A DNA stretch of 64,000 nucleotides from Antitrichia curtipendula (taxonomy: Eukaryota > Streptophyta > Bryopsida > Hypnales > Leucodontaceae): positions 51,350,029-51,414,028 of the forward strand of contig OX579633.1 of NCBI GenBank assembly GCA_951230915.1, given 5' to 3'. Below are positions 48,732 to 59,297 of the stretch, piece after piece. The stretch's first letter is position 1, and the number at the start of each line of letters is the position of its first letter. A program made the translations under genes and the position numbers. The notes under the pieces are model-generated. The model did no database searches. It was not told where the DNA came from and saw nothing but the letters and a program-made list of their open reading frames with translations.

Positions 48732-51351
48732 ATGGTAGAATTACTCATTGCCGATCAATTAAGCAATTTTCAGACAGATTTCAAGCAATATGAAGTAAGT
48801 TAAATTTTTACTTGATTGAGAATGGATCATCCTACCTTAACATGTGTTAATGTGCATGGATTTTCATGAGGTCCCATTTTAGTAGCAATTCCTATCCTTC
48901 TTATGTTCATGAGTAATTTCAATGCAAAGTTTGCCTTCATATATTATATAAATTATTCTAAGAGGACAATGTGTGTTGATATAAGTTGCAATTTTAATCA
49001 TGGTGCACATTAGGATTACAAAGACAAGAGGAGCATGTCTTTATGAGCACATAGGAGACACGTATGTTTTGCATGTAAAACGAGACTTCCAAGTCAAAAA
49101 AATTTATTTGGTTGGAGGTACACCACCTAACAATGGCAGAGAAAGAAGAAGGGTTGTTTAAAGATCACCACCATGATTATGAGGACAATATAGACTCTGT
49201 GATTGGCTTTGGCATAGCACATACTGAAGAGTCCAGTCCCTCTGAAACAATAGAAACAAGGAATTCTTTTTTATCAAATGCCTTGGACTCTATCATATCA
49301 GGGATGGAAGGGAGTGATGTCCAGCTACAGATGAGTGAGGAAGCACTCACGGACCACCACGATAATCTAAAACCTAGCTCGAAGATAGTTGAAGTCAATG
49401 GTGATGAAGAAGAACCACATTTCCGTCAAAGGGAAAATGGATTGATTTATGCATTGGCTGAGACTACCTAAAATCCACCTATTGGGCCATTTCAACGTGA
49501 AGATTTGATTTGGAAGGCTCATAGGACTTTTAATCGAGGGATTTATCAAGACTCTGAGATTGCTGTCATTCCATGGAATCGACTGGAGGATTTTGTAGTC
49601 GGGGAGCAGAACAATGAAAGTTTTCCATGCAAATCTACCAAGGAGACGTTGAATGTCAACAAACCTGGTACTTTGGTCAAACCTCAAGCAAATAGTGGCT
49701 CGAAAGTGATTAGGTAATATTTCATCTTATGTTTGTTGAACAACATTGACTTATAGAGTACTACAACATGACTACTACTTTTATTATTATACATTTTATA
49801 TTTGTTTTTACAACTCACATTTTTGCTTAGTAAAGTGCACTTTTAGTTTGTGCAATTCCTTATTGTACGGATGTTGTATTTCACATATGCTCACATTCAT
49901 AGTGGTGACATTGAAATGTATTAAGTCTTCTCTACCTCCTCTTTAGGCTCATTAAAATGCACTTTTGATTTGTACAATTCCTTCTTATTTCTATTTTTTG
50001 GAACTCATATGTTCACATTCATAGTGGTCACATTGAAAACTTGAAATGTATAAAGTCTTTCTCAAAATTCAATAGTTTCACCTCTTCAATATACTTAAAT
50101 ACAAGCTAATCGATATAATTTTATTTGCATTAAATTCTTTTTGATGATTTCTCTCAAGTACTAATGACTTTTCTAAACCTCTAGTTCCGAGGGAAAAGAA
50201 GTATATGAAACAAAATTAAAATTTCAAATACCACATGAATGGCATGGGTGTAGTACAATAAAATAATTCAACAATAAAAAATTTATTTTCATTTTTTATT
50301 GTTCAACATAGAGTAAAAAAATAATTACAAGTACAAATTATAGGAATGTTATTTCCAAATAATTTTTCTTCTTGCAAAATATAACTTGAAAATATACTTT
50401 TTCTTTATAAAATTATAGTTTTTGAAGGAAAAAATGATTCATTCATTTTCCTCATTGGCTTTTAACTTCATTTAAAAACTATACAAGTTTGCTTTTCCTA
50501 TAATAGTAGAAATGCCTTTTATAGTTTAAAAATATAAATTTCAACTATATTTATCATAATTGAAATGTTATTCATATCATAGACTAAAATTTTGTGTACC
50601 AAATTGTTTTCAAATAATAGAATAAGAACATTGTTTTAAATGCTCAACCATTATGAAAATAAGAATTTTGTTTGTGGACCTAAAACTAGAGATTCAGTTG
50701 GAAGGTCACTAGCTTCATGAAAATATAAATAACAATAACAAAAAAATTGTGTTCAACACTACAATGGTATGATGATAAACTATGATCAAATTATTATAAA
50801 AATGCACATATACTTTGTACAATTCTTTATTCCACCTATATTTATTTATTTGTGTGTTTACTATAAGGTAATACATCATTTAGAACTGCATTAATTTTTT
50901 AAGTATGACAATATCAATACTAATTTTGTTTTTCTATATATATATATATATATATTTTTTTTTTTTTGGAACTCATGTTTCGGCTTCTTTGTATAGATGT
51001 AGGTGTTACTTTGGTCCTGAAGACCACTCGGGAGTAGTTTCTCAAGATATGGAAGCCTTGTTACATTCTACCCAGAAGAAATGCAGGAAGGTGGTAGAAA
51101 ATACGAAGCGTATAGGCAAAAAAATCATCCCCGAGTACGACGCATTTAGAACACAAAATGCCTTAGGAGGTAAGAAGAAACGCATAGGGAAGAATCAGTC
51201 TGGAATGTTGATTAAGCGTGGGTGCCAACAATCTTTTATTGTAAAGCAACCGGGTAAATGCATGGATGATGGGCTCAAAATCGTGTCACAATGGCAAAAA
51301 TGGCACACAATCAATTTTCAAATGCCTAAAAGGTACATTGAAAAAAATTAA
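48732..51351 (+). pseudogene. gene with Cys/His-type region, three putative exons and one in-frame stop
   Basis: Exon 48732-48794 (21 codons from MVELLIADQ) ends GAA|GTAAGT. A possible acceptor GGAG at about 49117 joins it in phase to the next exon, which contains MAEKEEG (ATG 49133) and runs to AGTGATTAG|GTAATATT (49713). A third exon from 50997 (after TTTGTATAG) joins in phase, making an Arg codon, and gives CRCYFGPEDHSG, then RGCQQSFIVKQ and QWQKWHTINF to a stop at 51351. The middle exon has an in-frame TAA at 49469. The last exon loosely resembles Cys/His DNA-binding regions of FAR1/MULE-type proteins; that is a weak inference. The spliced phases are the best evidence that this was a gene. 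Confidence 0.45.
49825..50060 (+). repeat. diverged duplication inside the intron (about 120 bp)
   Basis: AGTGCACTTTTAGTTTGTGC near 49834 recurs as AATGCACTTTTGATTTGTAC near 49955, each followed by AATTCCTT and later CACATTCATAGTGGT. Confidence 0.6.
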
Positions 51352-51830
51352 AAAAAAAAAAGAAGTTTATTTTGGAGACTATAGCACTATTGTTAGTACA
51401 TCTATGTTGTTGAATATTTATTAAAGCATTTTATGAAAGTGTAGGGGACTTTTAAAAAAAGATGGATGTGACAAATTTGCTGTCAGCATATTTTTTAAGG
51501 ACTTTTTAAAGATGGTTTAGGTACTTAAATTCTTACAAAGGACTATGATTTTAGTGGGTATTTGAGTAAATTTTTAAGAAATTAGAATCTTGTTGTGTAG
51601 ATATATATTGAATGTTGGCAAAGGACTTTTTAATGACTTCCTAAACCCTGAAATTTATGAAGTCTTTTTCTCCTTTGAATTCATTTTTTTTTCTAATTTT
51701 TTTTTTTCCAAGTTGTGTAATTATTTGAGTTCCAAGTGCGCTTCTTGAGGTATGGACTTTTTAACAAACTTTAATTTATTTAAGTCTAAGAGGGTTCACA
51801 GTCTGGTTTGAAGTTATGTAGGCGGGAAAC
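51352..51830. other. AT-rich spacer
   Basis: Nothing recognised. Confidence 0.4.
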
Positions 51831-51833
51831 TTG

Positions 51834-51865
51834 GGACCGTTGATTGGGCTGATCATCAACGGTCC
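51834..51865. promoter_or_regulatory. perfect 11-bp palindrome upstream of the transposase-like gene
   Basis: GGACCGTTGAT, a 10-nt loop, then ATCAACGGTCC. It lies 560 bp upstream of the first codon of the transposase-like frame, where base composition rises from AT-rich to mixed. It may be a promoter element or part of a transposon end; neither is shown. Confidence 0.4.
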
Positions 51866-51899
51866 AGAGGTTAAGGATCCGTGACACCAAATTGGGAAG

Positions 51900-52240
51900 C
51901 CTGACATCGTATTTGCACAGAAATCGAGGTGTTCATGGCGCAACCGGTGTTGATTACTGCCATTGCGATTTTCGATGTGCGAGCTGTTTGGCTGGGTGAT
52001 CGTTGCAATTCGGGATTCTTGCACGAAGTTGGTGATTCTGCAGACACACGATGGGTAATTCTGGTTGCACGAGCTGTAACAAGGGTTCAGGGTTTTACAG
52101 TTGCATTGCTGTTGCACGAGGTGGGTGATTTGGTTGTACGAGGTGTGGCAAGTTCAGGGCTCAGAGGTTGCGTTGTTGTTGCACGAGGTGTGGCAAGTTC
52201 AGGATTTTGCCCGTTGCTGCGCGTGCTTTGCTGGTGAGTG
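51900..52240 (+). other. GC-richer leader region with GTTGCACGAG repeats
   Basis: TTGCACGAGCTG, TTGCACGAGGTG, TTGTACGAGGTGTGGCAAGT and TTGCACGAGGTGTGGCAAGT recur at about 40-60 bp intervals. Probable promoter or 5' leader of the transposase-like gene. Confidence 0.4.
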
Positions 52241-53749
52241 AATATTTAGGGTTTGCTGTGCAAGGTCAATATGTGTTCTCGCAGTTTTGAACCTTCGCCT
52301 TCTGTGGTGATCTCTGAATGGCGCTATTTCTGTGGTGGTTACACCCATTTTTGTTGCATTGAGTCTTTGAATGACATGCTCAATTTCCAGTCAATTTACA
52401 GCTCAATTTCTAGTCCTCTGGCAATGGGGAGCCAGGAGAGTGAAGACAAGCGTTCAGGCCTACAGAAGATGAATAGACCTGAGAGAGTGATAGAGAAATA
52501 GCGCCGTAGAAACAGAGAACGACAACAACAACATCGTGCCCAAAAAGATGGGACTATGCTTGCAAGTGTGTCAGGAAATGATAGGGTTCTTGATGATGTG
52601 CCTTCACGGGAGATTAGAAGGGGTGCTCAGCGTATTTTACAATCGATTGATGAAACTTTACCAGAATTCCCCACTCCAGAGGCTTGAGGTCGTGTTTTGC
52701 AGAGAGTTCTAGCTTATAGTGTTTCTTCGGGTAATTTGTTGTCTTCATTACTTCCTTTTAGCAGTGAAGGTAGGGTTGAGAGAGATGTTGTGAGTGGGCT
52801 TCAGCAATCTCTTGTGGAGGTTAAGTGCGCAAAAACTTCCGCGTAGTTAGCTACCAAGCATGCCATTCTAACTGCAGTCGTTAGCTCAGGCTGTAGCACG
52901 TCTATACGAGGCCAGGCCCGAGCTCTGCAAATACATCCTCGGAATATTGCCCAAGCAAAAGCTCGCAGGAGTGCCATGGAATCCACTTCTGTTTTCAAAT
53001 GGACGCTTTCAGTCCAAAAACAAAGATGTGATGTCCTGTCTGAATGCACTAAAACAGCAGTCGCACTGTGGTGGGCAGGGGAAACTTGAAATAGTCCTAT
53101 TGCTAAAGAAGTGGTTCGCTTGAGAATTGATGCCTCCTTGTACGATGTGAAGCTGACACAATATTTAATGGAAACTCAGGTATGGAACAACAACCTTCTC
53201 GTGGTTCTGATTTTGTCTTGTTTATTGTTTCCCTGTTGCTATTCAAATTTAGCATCTTCATTTCTGGATAGACTTTGTGTTTGAAAGTTGCCATTTGCAT
53301 TCTGAACACTGTGGAACTCACTTCTCGGATGTTGAACTTCTCCTATGCATTGTTTGGGTTGGGAACTACGTTTGATCTTCTTTGATTATTGGAACGGTAC
53401 CAAAAACTTAGGTAAGCTTCTTACCCATTTCAGCCATAACACGTAGATGTTTTGTGGTATTTCAGTGCGATGTACGTTTTGCTTATTGGTATAGTATGGT
53501 CATTGAGGGAACTTTGGGCCTTCAGTGCTACACTAAAGAATGTAAGACGGATTAAATCTAGAGCTAGGAAGCATTTTGTCCATTTTGACATTCAGATGTG
53601 GGTTCTGGGCTGGAAACTGGAAACTCTGACTTATTCTTGAAGTATTCGAGGTGTCTTGGTAGAATTAGAATTGGACTTTGGCAGCTTCGGGTTTAGGATG
53701 ACCTAGTGGGGAGTATTAGTGTAGATTTAAGGTTTGGCATTGGTCACTC

Positions 53750-54345
53750 TGGGTGTTCACTAAGACACTCGGTTGAGGGTGTTTGTGTACATTAGGATTG
53801 GTGATTTGTCACTGAAGGTGTTCACAGTGTTTAGGTACATTAGGCTTGGACATTTGTCACTGTGAGTGTTCATTGAGGTAGTTTAGGGTGTTTGATTACA
53901 TTAGGGTTGGACATTTGTAACTGTTTGTGTTCATTGAGGGCGTTCGGGGTGTTTGTGCACGGTAGGGTTGGACATTTGTCTCTGCGGGTGCTTAGTGAGG
54001 TAGTTAAGGGTGTCCGACCACATTAGGTTTGGACATTTTTCACTGTGGGTATTCACTGAGGGTGTTCAGGGTGTTTGTGCAGATTAGGATTGGACATTTG
54101 TCACTGCGGGTGTTCACGGAGGCAATTTAGGGTGTTCATGGACATTAGGGTGGGAAGTGGTCACACTGAGAGTTCATTGAGGGTTGCTTGTTGGGTGTTC
54201 ATTAGGTCTTGGCATTCCTTGAGGGTGTTCTTATACAATAGGGTTAGAGTATTGGACAAATGTTTTAGTGGGTGTTCATTGAGGCACTTTAGGATGTTCG
54301 TGTACTATACATGTGGACATTCGTGACTGTGGAGATTCATTAAGG
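53750..54345 (+). repeat. 61-bp minisatellite inside the transposase-gene intron
   Basis: GGACATTTGT or close variants start at 53848, 53909, 53970, 54031 and 54092, an exact 61-bp period over five units. Diverged units lie on both sides (about 53800, and 54152 to 54340). Each unit also carries GGGTGTTCATTGAGG and TTTAGGGTGTTTG. Confidence 0.9.
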
Positions 54346-54873
54346 TATCCAGGGTGTTCCAGAGCCTATCTAGCTACTTGCATTGTGTTCATCATTCTAA
54401 TTCCGAAGTTGTGGCACTTTATGCATATGGAGTTCTACCTTAGGTTTCAGGAAGCCTATCCGGAAATCATTATTGGCAAGAGGTCCTTCGACTTGCTGTG
54501 CCCTTTCTGGATTAAAAGGCTAAAAGAGCGGAATACTTGTTGTTGCATTTACCATGTTGAAATCGTGGAATTACTTAAAGCGCTGAATAATATGAGGCTG
54601 AAGTCGGGTCTGCACGCTCCTTGCACCTGTACGTGTGACTGTGAAGAGATTGTTCTTCACTTGAGGTAAATGTGAAGGTAAGGAAGTGAGATACAGTCGG
54701 ACCACTGAGCTTTGGGAATCGATAGTATGTCCAAAAGACGAGTTTGCTGAGTGGCATGCACGGGATTGTTTGTTTGGTTTGTGCGACAATTGTGGTGTTG
54801 ATTACTTGCCGATATGCCCTGTTGAAGAAGAAGGAACCTCTTCCATTAAAAAGTTTCTTGGAAGAGATTTGAA

Positions 54874-56346
54874 ATGAAAACCATTGTCACTAGCAGAGGG
54901 GAGGAAAAACAGAAATTGCATCTTGCTTACAAGTGCACTACATCTGATGAATTCATAGACTATTTCAAGCCCAAATTGCAATTCTTTGTTCAACACAATT
55001 TTGTTGCTAGATGGCAAGATCAACAATTCAAGAAGAGTTTGGAGAATATTCCTATTGATGGAATTGTCTGTGTAATTGATTTTGCTGAGAACTATAGCTT
55101 TGAGATACAAAATGAGGTGCAATCAATGCATTGGCAGAACTATCAGGTCTCCATTCTTGTCCAGATCTGTTGGACTAGAAACCCTAATCCCGACCCTAGT
55201 GATCCCAGTACTAATGCGTTGATGAAGTATCACTTCTATATTTCTGATGACAAAAAACATGACTCTTATTTTGTGCAGCATTGTTTGAACTTACATTGGA
55301 AAGATTTGCATCAATCAGGCTTTCATCCAAAGCAGCATTGGATCTGGTCAGATGGTTGTTCTTCTCAATTCAAAAGCAAGGTACCGTGGTACTATGTGAG
55401 CCGCTACCCTCATTTAACTGGTGGTTGCATATGTTGGTGGAACTTTTTTGGCTCAGGGCATGGCAAGGGCCCACATGATGGAGCTGGAGCCATTGTGAAA
55501 CGATTCATTCGTCAAGCTCAGCTGGATCGTGAAGGCCCTGAACTTGCAAATGCTGCCCAAGTTGTTGAGATGTTGCGTGAAAAATTGTCCTCAAGACTGG
55601 AAACATGTTACACTGGGACAAACAAAAGAGATGTGACCCGCGTGTTTTGGCACATCTCCAAAGTGACATTGGCTGTAGAACGCGAGACTCCCTTCACTAC
55701 CATGCCCATTGCTGGAACCCGAGATTTGCATTCCATCCGATCTGTAAATGCTATTTCCACTAATAGGTTGTTGACAAAGAGTTTGGCTTGCTTTTGTTGC
55801 TTTTGCTTGGATTATAAGTGGGACAGTTGTGAAAATTTGGCTTGGACGCTAGGGTGGAATGTAGAGGTCCTAATTCCAGACAATGTACTGCATGTCCGAT
55901 CTGCTATTACAGAAAATTTTGATGGCAGGTTATGGGCAGATTATGGTGGAGATGGGGAAGACCTAGCTGGTTGCATTGAATTGGGTGAAAACTTTGCAAC
56001 GGATGCAGAGGAAAATAACGATGGAAATGCTGATTTTGAAGTTTTGATGTGCACCAAGCCAGCGTTCACAGTCCAGAAATCTTTCACTTGCCCTTGGGGT
56101 CAAGAATTCTTGGTGGGAGATCTATGTGTAGGTGGACTATACTACCAAAGATATAGTCGAGACATGCGAAATTATGTGCTTCTTCGGAAGTCCAAAGTTG
56201 CTCATCTACATGCTTGCCAAGTGAGGGCTGTGAAATTCCCCATGGAGCCTCAAGATTACCGAGTGTCGGGCAATGATATGGTGTACAGACTAGGCTCTCA
56301 TGCTGCTGCTGGAATTCGGAGTGCCATTGCAGCGCTGGAGTCCTAA
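54874..56346 (+). CDS. intact DDE-like catalytic domain (490 codons)
   Basis: Uninterrupted frame from ATG 54874 to TAA 56346. Candidate catalytic acids: D69 in VIDFAENY, D160 in WIWSDGCSSQFKSK, D202 in GSGHGKGPHDGAGAIVKR. The HNFVARWQDQQF segment (41-52) precedes the first Asp, and a Cys/Trp-rich tail follows (CFCCFCLDYKWD, about 304-315). The size and spacing fit an RNase-H-fold transposase core. This frame is free of stops while exon 1 of the same gene has four, so the downstream part may be under constraint, or a different transcript may start here. ATG 54874 may only be internal, since the frame resumes upstream at about 54860. It could be a domesticated protein; codon-level constraint cannot be tested here. 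Confidence 0.6.
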   Translation: MKTIVTSRGEEKQKLHLAYKCTTSDEFIDYFKPKLQFFVQHNFVARWQDQQFKKSLENIPIDGIVCVIDFAENYSFEIQNEVQSMHWQNYQVSILVQICWTRNPNPDPSDPSTNALMKYHFYISDDKKHDSYFVQHCLNLHWKDLHQSGFHPKQHWIWSDGCSSQFKSKVPWYYVSRYPHLTGGCICWWNFFGSGHGKGPHDGAGAIVKRFIRQAQLDREGPELANAAQVVEMLREKLSSRLETCYTGTNKRDVTRVFWHISKVTLAVERETPFTTMPIAGTRDLHSIRSVNAISTNRLLTKSLACFCCFCLDYKWDSCENLAWTLGWNVEVLIPDNVLHVRSAITENFDGRLWADYGGDGEDLAGCIELGENFATDAEENNDGNADFEVLMCTKPAFTVQKSFTCPWGQEFLVGDLCVGGLYYQRYSRDMRNYVLLRKSKVAHLHACQVRAVKFPMEPQDYRVSGNDMVYRLGSHAAAGIRSAIAALES

Positions 56347-56437
56347 TTGTGTAGTTCAGGCAACTTCTGAATTTTCAAGCCTTTTTTAGGAGGAATTCTT
56401 TGAAGTCAGTATTGTTTTAGTTAGTAAGTTTTGCTTT

Positions 56438-57834
56438 AGTTAGTATTGCTTGTATATTGTTTAGTGTAGGCTAGAGTAGGACAGTCATGCTGCAAGGGGC
56501 AGTTTAAGAGGTTCAATTCCTCCGTGATTGGAATTATGAAATTTAATGCAAAGATTACTTTTGTTTTGCTTCAGCAATGAGTTCATATGTGGATCCATAT
56601 TGGCTTGCAGTAGTTCGGTGAAGTTTAGGCCTTTGAAACCTGTCATGTTGTTATATGGTTAAGTGATTCAGGCCATTGTGTGATTTTTTAAAAATCATTT
56701 TTGAAGTTCAAAATGGAAGACTTCAGACGTCTTTGCGAAACTTGGCATCATACTTGTCACATAATTGAAGCTTGTGCTTCTTGAGCTGCAGTCATTACCA
56801 CATCTTGGCTCGATTCAGAGTTTTGTTTAGTTAATAATCTTGGACCAGAAGACGTTGAAATTCCACGGTGCAGTAATAGAAATGAAACTCATGTTTGATC
56901 AATTTCGGGATTCATGCCAGCATGTGGCTGTAAGAAATTAATTTCCAAAGTTTGGCCACTTGAGGAGATGTCACAAAAGAGTTTATGGAACCACTGCATC
57001 ATCCAGGGTGTTCAAACATTGGCAGATTTTGCTTAAACAGCTTGCAATGTGTAGTAGATTGTTGAAAGATTTATGCAAATCTGCTTTTAATGAGAATAGT
57101 AATGACATCAAACTCAGAAGATTCTCAATAGACTTAGTTAGATAAGAATGAAGAGATCAACCACTCACATATTGTGAATGTTTGAGTGCAAACAAGGGAG
57201 AGGTTTACAAAAGTGACCCCAAGAAATTAGTGCTTAGGTTATAGTAGGAAAAAAAGGACCCTAAACCACATTTGGTGAATTAAAAAAATATATGGAAATG
57301 TTTAAGTGTTTTTGGGTGGTTCTTGGTCCAAAAGATTTTTTGCGGTGCAAACTTTTGGGTATAATTGGCTCTATATTTTTTTTACAAAAGTTTGCTTCTT
57401 CGTCGCAAACTTTTGGGTATTCTTTCTATGTATTTTTATTTTTCTTCTTCATCGCACATTTGTGGGTATTGGCTCTATATTTTTTTTACAAAAGTTTGCT
57501 TCTCCATCGCAAACTTTTGGGTATTCTTTCTATGTATTTTTATTTTTGTTTCTCTTCTTCTTCGCACACTTGTGGGTATTGGCTCTATATTTTTTTTACA
57601 AAAGTTTGTTTCTTCGTCGCAAACTTTTGGGTATTCCCTTTATATTTTTTTGACAAAAGTTTGCGATGAAGAAGCAAACTTCTACCAAGTATTCCCTCTA
57701 TATTGTTTTTACAAAAGTTTGCACCTTCAAATGTTGCAAACTTTTGGATATATGTACCCTTAATTTTTATTTCCTTGTACTCATGATGTTAATGTAATTG
57801 GTATAAGGGATTTCTTGTACATGTGTAGTTGATA
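56438..57834 (+). repeat. left arm of the large inverted repeat (1397 bp)
   Basis: Reverse complement of 59298-60583. Outer edge at AGTTAGTATTGCTTGTATAT (56438), 92 bp past the transposase stop; inner edge at GTGTAGTTGATA (57834). Aligned positions sum to about 117021-117022 outside the indel. I noticed only scattered single-base differences. The left arm has one extra unit of about 110 bp in its internal tandem repeat. Confidence 0.95.
57345..57755 (+). repeat. tandem array of short palindromes inside the arm
   Basis: CAAAAGTTTGC ... GCAAACTTTTG (11-bp perfect arms, 9-13 nt loop) occurs at 57385, 57489 and, slightly altered, 57599. A half-matching unit starts near 57653 and a last one near 57710. 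Spacing is 104-110 bp, with GTGGGTATTGGCTCTATATT between. The long open frames across this region (FVANFWVF-type repeats) are a by-product of the array. Confidence 0.85.
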
Positions 57835-59297
57835 TTCTCTACTTGAGTTTAGTTTCATGATATTGATTTAATGATGGCTATTTGGAAATTTCATAATATT
57901 TGATTCAAAGTTAAATTAAGCAATTCTGCCAATTTAGGGTCTAAAAAGTGAATTAGAACACATTAATTTTTTGTTTAATTTCATGTACAAAGGATTGCAA
58001 AAAATAGTTAATTTTAGACAATTACATAGTTGAAAGAAATTGAAACAAAATACCTGAAGACCAACTAGAACTTCCAATCACAATCAATTGTGGAAGGTAG
58101 TTTTCATTGGTCTTCAGGTATGGTTGAACATTCTACGTGAGTCTTCTTATAGTTCTTTATGTTTCAATCACCAAACATTATGGGATATTTGAAAGGTTCA
58201 AGAGGTTGGAGTAAATAAGCAATTCAGTCCTACAATATTTGTATGTGCTATTTTATTTCATTTTTGGTAATTGAATATGAAATTTAAACAAAATCATGAA
58301 ATTTCATGTACTATCAAATACAATTAATTGTGCTCGCTAGTTTAGCAAAAATCTCATGATATCTAATTAATGAACCATGCATGGCTCACGCTCTTACATT
58401 AGTTCATATATATAGGGAAGACCAATCGTTTTGGGGCAATTGAAAGGTCACCCAAGTTGTACCAATATTGCCACCTAAAGAAGATTATCCATTTTAGCTT
58501 TCAAAGCTCTAATCTTTATGGAATAATTTAAAGTTTCCCATGTACATTCAGTAGAACTTATAAAAAAATTTCATGTACTACACAAATGAAGTTCTAAGAA
58601 AACAAATATGTGTAATGGTGTAGTTGAAATTATAGTGGAATTACCTGAAATATATAGTAAGAAAACTAAATATACGGGTTTCATATTCAACACTCTTACT
58701 TTCCAAAATAATTAGTAACTAATTTACAAACAAGTACTAAATCCCTTAAGTACAATTTACGAGGATTACTGAATTCCAATTTATAAACATGAAATACTAG
58801 AAGCTCAATTCCAGATTTTTTGGTAACTTTAGTTCATAAATGAACCTAAACAAATCTCTAGTAAGTTACCAGAAAATCATCCGCCAAATTTGTATGCAGG
58901 CTATATTAAATGTTGCATGAGCTGGAATATAGACATGTATGCAGAAGCAACATACATTGGTTCTGTTTTGTCATTAACTTAAAGCCTTCAGACTATATCC
59001 CTTGCACAAGCCAGAATGGGCAATTGAACTTCACAGGATCCCAATGAGGGGAGCCATGACCTGGAGTAAACTTGTGATTAAATCACCTGGCTCCCTTGAT
59101 ATTTAGCCTTGCATGCTTAACTTCTCGTTCAAAGTGGGACTCATTGGGAGGGTGGTTTGTTTAAAAATTTAATTAATTTATATTTGTGTCCAAGTAAATA
59201 AGTAAATTAAATTATATTAAATTAAATTAAATCAAATCAATTAATAAAGCTAATCACTTTTATAAGAAAAAAAATACTTTTACTGAATACAACAAAG
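57835..59297. other. spacer between the inverted-repeat arms
   Basis: AT-rich, no gene recognised. Contains a compact hairpin at 58050-58121 and a GGGAGCC...GGCTCCC pair near 59048-59096. Confidence 0.5.
58050..58121. other. hairpin of 72 nt in the spacer
   Basis: ATACCTGAAGACCAA at 58050 pairs perfectly with TTGGTCTTCAGGTAT ending at 58121; inner TTCCA...TGGAAG adds pairing with a small bulge. Looks like a small-RNA precursor or a mini-foldback. Confidence 0.65.

Larger units (their letters stand above)
52424..56346 (+). pseudogene. DDE-type transposase-like gene, two exons, decayed N-terminal half
   Basis: Exon 1 (52424-53179) is one continuous frame from MGSQESEDKRSG with four internal stops: TAG 52499, TGA 52685, TAG 52844, TGA 53087. 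It holds a basic RRRNRERQQQHRAQK stretch and ends with VRLRIDASLYDVKLTQYLME. The donor CAG|GTATGG and an acceptor at 54408 remove a 1229-bp intron in phase 0. Exon 2 starts LWHFMHMEFYLRFQEAYPEI, includes paired cysteines (CTCTCDC, CLFGLCDNC) and reaches the intact DDE domain. The frame shifts near 54660 and back near 54855, in or beside an A-run, so one or both shifts could be assembly errors. The order (basic region, Y-x-x-F-x-x-x-x-P-E-I segment, Cys cluster, D..D..D domain) matches a large family of uncharacterised eukaryotic proteins that I take to be transposases of an unclassified superfamily. Confidence 0.55.

Noticed and set aside
56491..56540. tRNA-like T-arm (GAGGTTCAATTCCTC)
   Set aside because: No matching acceptor, D or anticodon arms could be drawn; short chance hairpin.
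57292..57763. Long overlapping open frames with FVANFWVF-type repeats
   Set aside because: They run in all three frames across the tandem palindrome array and mirror it in the right arm; a by-product of repeat DNA, not a gene.
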